The position numbers and the translations under genes were made by a program. Positions 4,882 to 7,315 of a stretch of DNA of 7,315 bases are shown here, in pieces. A model generated the notes under the pieces. The model was not told the origin of the DNA and did no database searches. It worked only from the letters and a program-made list of their open reading frames with translations. Source of the DNA: an uncultured Eisenbergiella sp. (lineage in GTDB: Bacteria; Bacillota; Clostridia; Lachnospirales; Lachnospiraceae); NCBI GenBank assembly GCA_948960675.1, contig CARDPF010000157.1, positions 1 through 7,315 on the forward strand, in the 5' to 3' direction. Position 1 is the first letter of the stretch; each line of letters opens with the position of its first letter.

Positions 4882-7315
4882 TCACACTTCCTCAAAGACT
4901 TCCTCGAAACTGTCTTCCAATTCCTCGTCAAACTCTTCTTCATCCTCCGATGCCACCAGTTCCTCCTTGTCGGTGTCAAATTCCTGTTTCTGGTAGCCCA
5001 TTTTGCCAAGGTTTTCCTCCTCGCCGTAGTTGTAGCCCCTCGGATCGCCTTCCATCTCATAACGGTAATCGGTATCGCCGTAATCAACGGTCTCCATGAT
5101 TTCCACTTCCGTGTTGTCATCGCGCAGCACCCGCACGTCCAGCCCAAGCGACTGCAGTTCCTTGAGCAATACCTTGAAGGATTCCGGAATGCCCGGCTCG
5201 GGAATATTATCCCCCTTAATAATGGCTTCATAGGTCTTGACACGCCCCACAACATCGTCGGATTTTACGGTCAAAATCTCCTGCAGCGTATAAGACGCAC
5301 CATAAGCCTCCAGCGCCCACACTTCCATCTCCCCGAAACGCTGGCCGCCAAACTGCGCTTTACCGCCCAAAGGCTGCTGCGTCACCAAAGAGTAAGGTCC
5401 GGTGGAACGGGCATGAATCTTATCGTCCACCAGATGATGGAGTTTGAGGTAATGCATATGCCCGATTGTCACCGGGCTGTCAAAATATTCGCCGGTACGG
5501 CCGTCGCGCAGCCGCACTTTACCGTCCCGGGAAATCGGCACACCCTTCCACACTTCCCTGTGGTCACGGTTTTCATACAGGTAATCCATCACCTCCGGAA
5601 GCAGTTCTTCCTCATGCTTCTTTTGGAAATCTTCCCATTCAAGGTTCACATAATCGTTGGCCAGTTCCAGTGTATCCTGGATATCCTGCTCATTTGCCCC
5701 GTTGAAAATGGGGGTCGCCACATTAAAGCCCAGCGCTTTTGCCGCAAGGGACAAATGGATCTCCAATACCTGTCCGATATTCATACGGGAAGGCACGCCC
5801 AGAGGATTCAGCACAATATCCAGCGGGCGTCCGTTGGGCAGATAAGGCATATCCTCCACCGGCAGTACCCGGGAAACCACACCCTTATTTCCATGCCGCC
5901 CGGCCATCTTATCCCCGACGGAAATCTTCCTCTTCTGGGCAATATAAATACGGACCGCCTGGTTCACACCGGGGGAAAGTTCGTCGCCGTTCTCCCTTGT
6001 AAATACCTTCGCATCCACGATAATCCCGTATTCCCCGTGGGGAACCTTCAGGGAAGTGTCGCGTACCTCCCTTGCCTTTTCACCGAAAATCGCACGCAGC
6101 AGACGCTCTTCCGCCGTCAATTCCGTCTCGCCCTTAGGCGTAACCTTACCGACCAGAATGTCGCCTGCACGTACCTCCGCGCCAATGCGGATGATTCCCC
6201 GCTCATCCAGATCCTTCAGAGCCTCGTCGCCAACACCCGGCACATCCCGCGTAATCTCCTCCGGCCCCAGCTTGGTATCCCGGGCTTCCGCCTCGTATTC
6301 CTCAATGTGAACCGATGTATAGACATCGTCCATCACCAGACGTTCACTCAGTAAAACCGCATCCTCATAATTGTAGCCTTCCCATGTCATAAACCCGATC
6401 AGGGGGTTTTTGCCAAGGGCCAGCTCCCCTTCCGCCGTGGAAGGGCCGTCCGCAATCACCTGTCCCGCTTCCACGTGATCGCCCTTAAAAACAATGGGGC
6501 GCTGGTTGTAACAGTTGGACTGGTTGCTTCTGGAAAACTTAGTCAAATGGTATTCCTTTTTCTCCCCATCATCGCAGGTCATGCGAATCATCCGGGAAGA
6601 GACATAATCAATCGTACCGGGCTTTTTGGCTACGATGCAGACACCGGAGTCTACAGCCGCCTTCACCTCCATACCCGTCCCGACGGCCGGGGCCTGTGTG
6701 GAAAGCAGCGGCACGGCCTGTCTCTGCATGTTGGATCCCATCAACGCCCGGTTGGCATCGTCGTTTTGCAAAAACGGGATCAGCGCCGTCGCAACCGAAA
6801 AGACCATCTGCGGGGACACGTCCATATAATCAAACATGGACTTAGGATACTCGGAAGTTTCATCCAGGTAACGCCCTGACACGCTGGGTTTTACAAAGCA
6901 GCCGTTCTCATCCAACTCCTCGTTCGCCTGCGCCACATGGTAATTATCCTCCTCGTCCGCCGTCATATACACCACCTCATTGGTGACGCGGGGATTGGCC
7001 GGATCCGTTTTATCAATTTTGCGGTACGGGGCTTCCACAAACCCGTACTCGTTGATCTTTGCATAGCTTGCCAGAGAATTGATCAAGCCGATGTTGGGAC
7101 CTTCCGGGGTCTCAATCGGGCACATTCTCCCATAGTGGGAGTAGTGTACGTCACGGACCTCGAAGCCTGCACGGTCACGGGACAAACCGCCGGGCCCCAG
7201 CGCCGAAAGACGCCTCTTATGCGTCAACTCGCCCAGGGGATTATTCTGATCCATAAACTGGGACAGCTGGGAGGAGCCGAAAAACTCCTTCACGGCAGCC
7301 TGTACCGGCTTAATG
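4882..7315 (-). CDS. rpoB: DNA-directed RNA polymerase subunit beta, C-terminal two thirds (5' end outside window)
   Basis: The frame is open to the window edge; 810 residues are visible from Ile at 7314, and roughly 450 N-terminal residues are missing. The GTG at 7293-7291 is an internal Val ([11 protein letters not shown]), not a start. The visible part opens with rifampicin cluster I: Asp22, His32 and Ser37 of the fragment equal E. coli Asp516, His526 and Ser531, all wild type, as is the rest of [13 protein letters not shown] and THKRRLSAL. The motif [13 protein letters not shown] follows, then the flap, then [10 protein letters not shown] (5881-5910) with the two conserved active-site lysines at fragment positions 469 and 477. 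The proteobacterial SI2 insertion is absent. Near the end, [26 protein letters not shown] is the segment that contacts beta' and anchors the clamp. After the core comes an acidic tail: 15 of the last 26 residues are Asp or Glu. The TGA stop is at 4884-4882; rpoC follows after 44 nt. Confidence 0.99.
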   Translation of the reverse strand, partial: IKPVQAAVKEFFGSSQLSQFMDQNNPLGELTHKRRLSALGPGGLSRDRAGFEVRDVHYSHYGRMCPIETPEGPNIGLINSLASYAKINEYGFVEAPYRKIDKTDPANPRVTNEVVYMTADEEDNYHVAQANEELDENGCFVKPSVSGRYLDETSEYPKSMFDYMDVSPQMVFSVATALIPFLQNDDANRALMGSNMQRQAVPLLSTQAPAVGTGMEVKAAVDSGVCIVAKKPGTIDYVSSRMIRMTCDDGEKKEYHLTKFSRSNQSNCYNQRPIVFKGDHVEAGQVIADGPSTAEGELALGKNPLIGFMTWEGYNYEDAVLLSERLVMDDVYTSVHIEEYEAEARDTKLGPEEITRDVPGVGDEALKDLDERGIIRIGAEVRAGDILVGKVTPKGETELTAEERLLRAIFGEKAREVRDTSLKVPHGEYGIIVDAKVFTRENGDELSPGVNQAVRIYIAQKRKISVGDKMAGRHGNKGVVSRVLPVEDMPYLPNGRPLDIVLNPLGVPSRMNIGQVLEIHLSLAAKALGFNVATPIFNGANEQDIQDTLELANDYVNLEWEDFQKKHEEELLPEVMDYLYENRDHREVWKGVPISRDGKVRLRDGRTGEYFDSPVTIGHMHYLKLHHLVDDKIHARSTGPYSLVTQQPLGGKAQFGGQRFGEMEVWALEAYGASYTLQEILTVKSDDVVGRVKTYEAIIKGDNIPEPGIPESFKVLLKELQSLGLDVRVLRDDNTEVEIMETVDYGDTDYRYEMEGDPRGYNYGEEENLGKMGYQKQEFDTDKEELVASEDEEEFDEELEDSFEEVFEEV

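Noticed and set aside
5413..6354. Long plus-strand frame (313 codons) opposite rpoB
   Set aside because: Shadow of conserved rpoB sequence, including the [10 protein letters not shown] active-site region; constraint comes from the rpoB strand.
7291..7293. GTG as a start of rpoB
   Set aside because: The frame remains open upstream to the window edge with conserved RpoB residues (IKPVQAA), so this is an internal valine just before the rifampicin cluster.

Overview
The window is a stretch of core information-processing genes, all on the minus strand. Read in the direction of transcription (high to low coordinates), it holds the 3' two thirds of rpoB, complete rpoC, complete rpsL, and the first 12 codons of rpsG. 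This is the classical rpoBC to str (rpsL-rpsG-fusA-tuf) junction. The proteins are clearly bacterial and Firmicutes-like: the beta and beta' chains lack the large proteobacterial insertions, and S12 carries the short Firmicutes insertion before its SPQKRG motif. The S7 start MPRKGHIQKRD, the long acidic tails on both RNA polymerase subunits and the moderate GC content point to the Clostridia, most likely a Lachnospiraceae-type gut anaerobe. That taxonomic call is inference from memory of these families.

Layout: rpoB (4882-7315, 5' end outside the window) is followed after 44 nt by rpoC (1067-4837). The 301-nt gap between rpoC and rpsL (766-1066) has no gene but is dense with signals. First comes a 30-bp near-perfect palindrome with GTAA ends, bracketed by exact 8-bp direct repeats (1018-1063), which resembles a minimal IS66-type insertion relic. 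Next is a strong sigma-A promoter with a good UP element (957-1007). The promoter's spacer, -10 box and start site lie inside a 17-bp hairpin followed by seven T residues (927-977). Transcripts arriving from rpoC can fold this as an intrinsic terminator, whereas transcripts started at the embedded promoter carry only its 3' arm. A leader of about 185 nt follows, with two hairpins and a duplicated Shine-Dalgarno sequence ahead of rpsL.

rpsL (331-765) is followed by an unusually long 293-nt intercistronic region (38-330) before rpsG. It holds three hairpins or palindromes, none with a T-tract in the operon direction, and a possible 32-codon reading frame whose stop overlaps the rpsG Shine-Dalgarno. 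This is where S7 feedback control acts in E. coli, but no S7 site can be demonstrated here. rpsG starts at a GTG (37-35), preceded by a strong AAGGAGG.

No new enzyme system or defence locus is present. The interest lies in the regulatory architecture of the two spacers and in the paired acidic C-terminal tails of beta and beta'.
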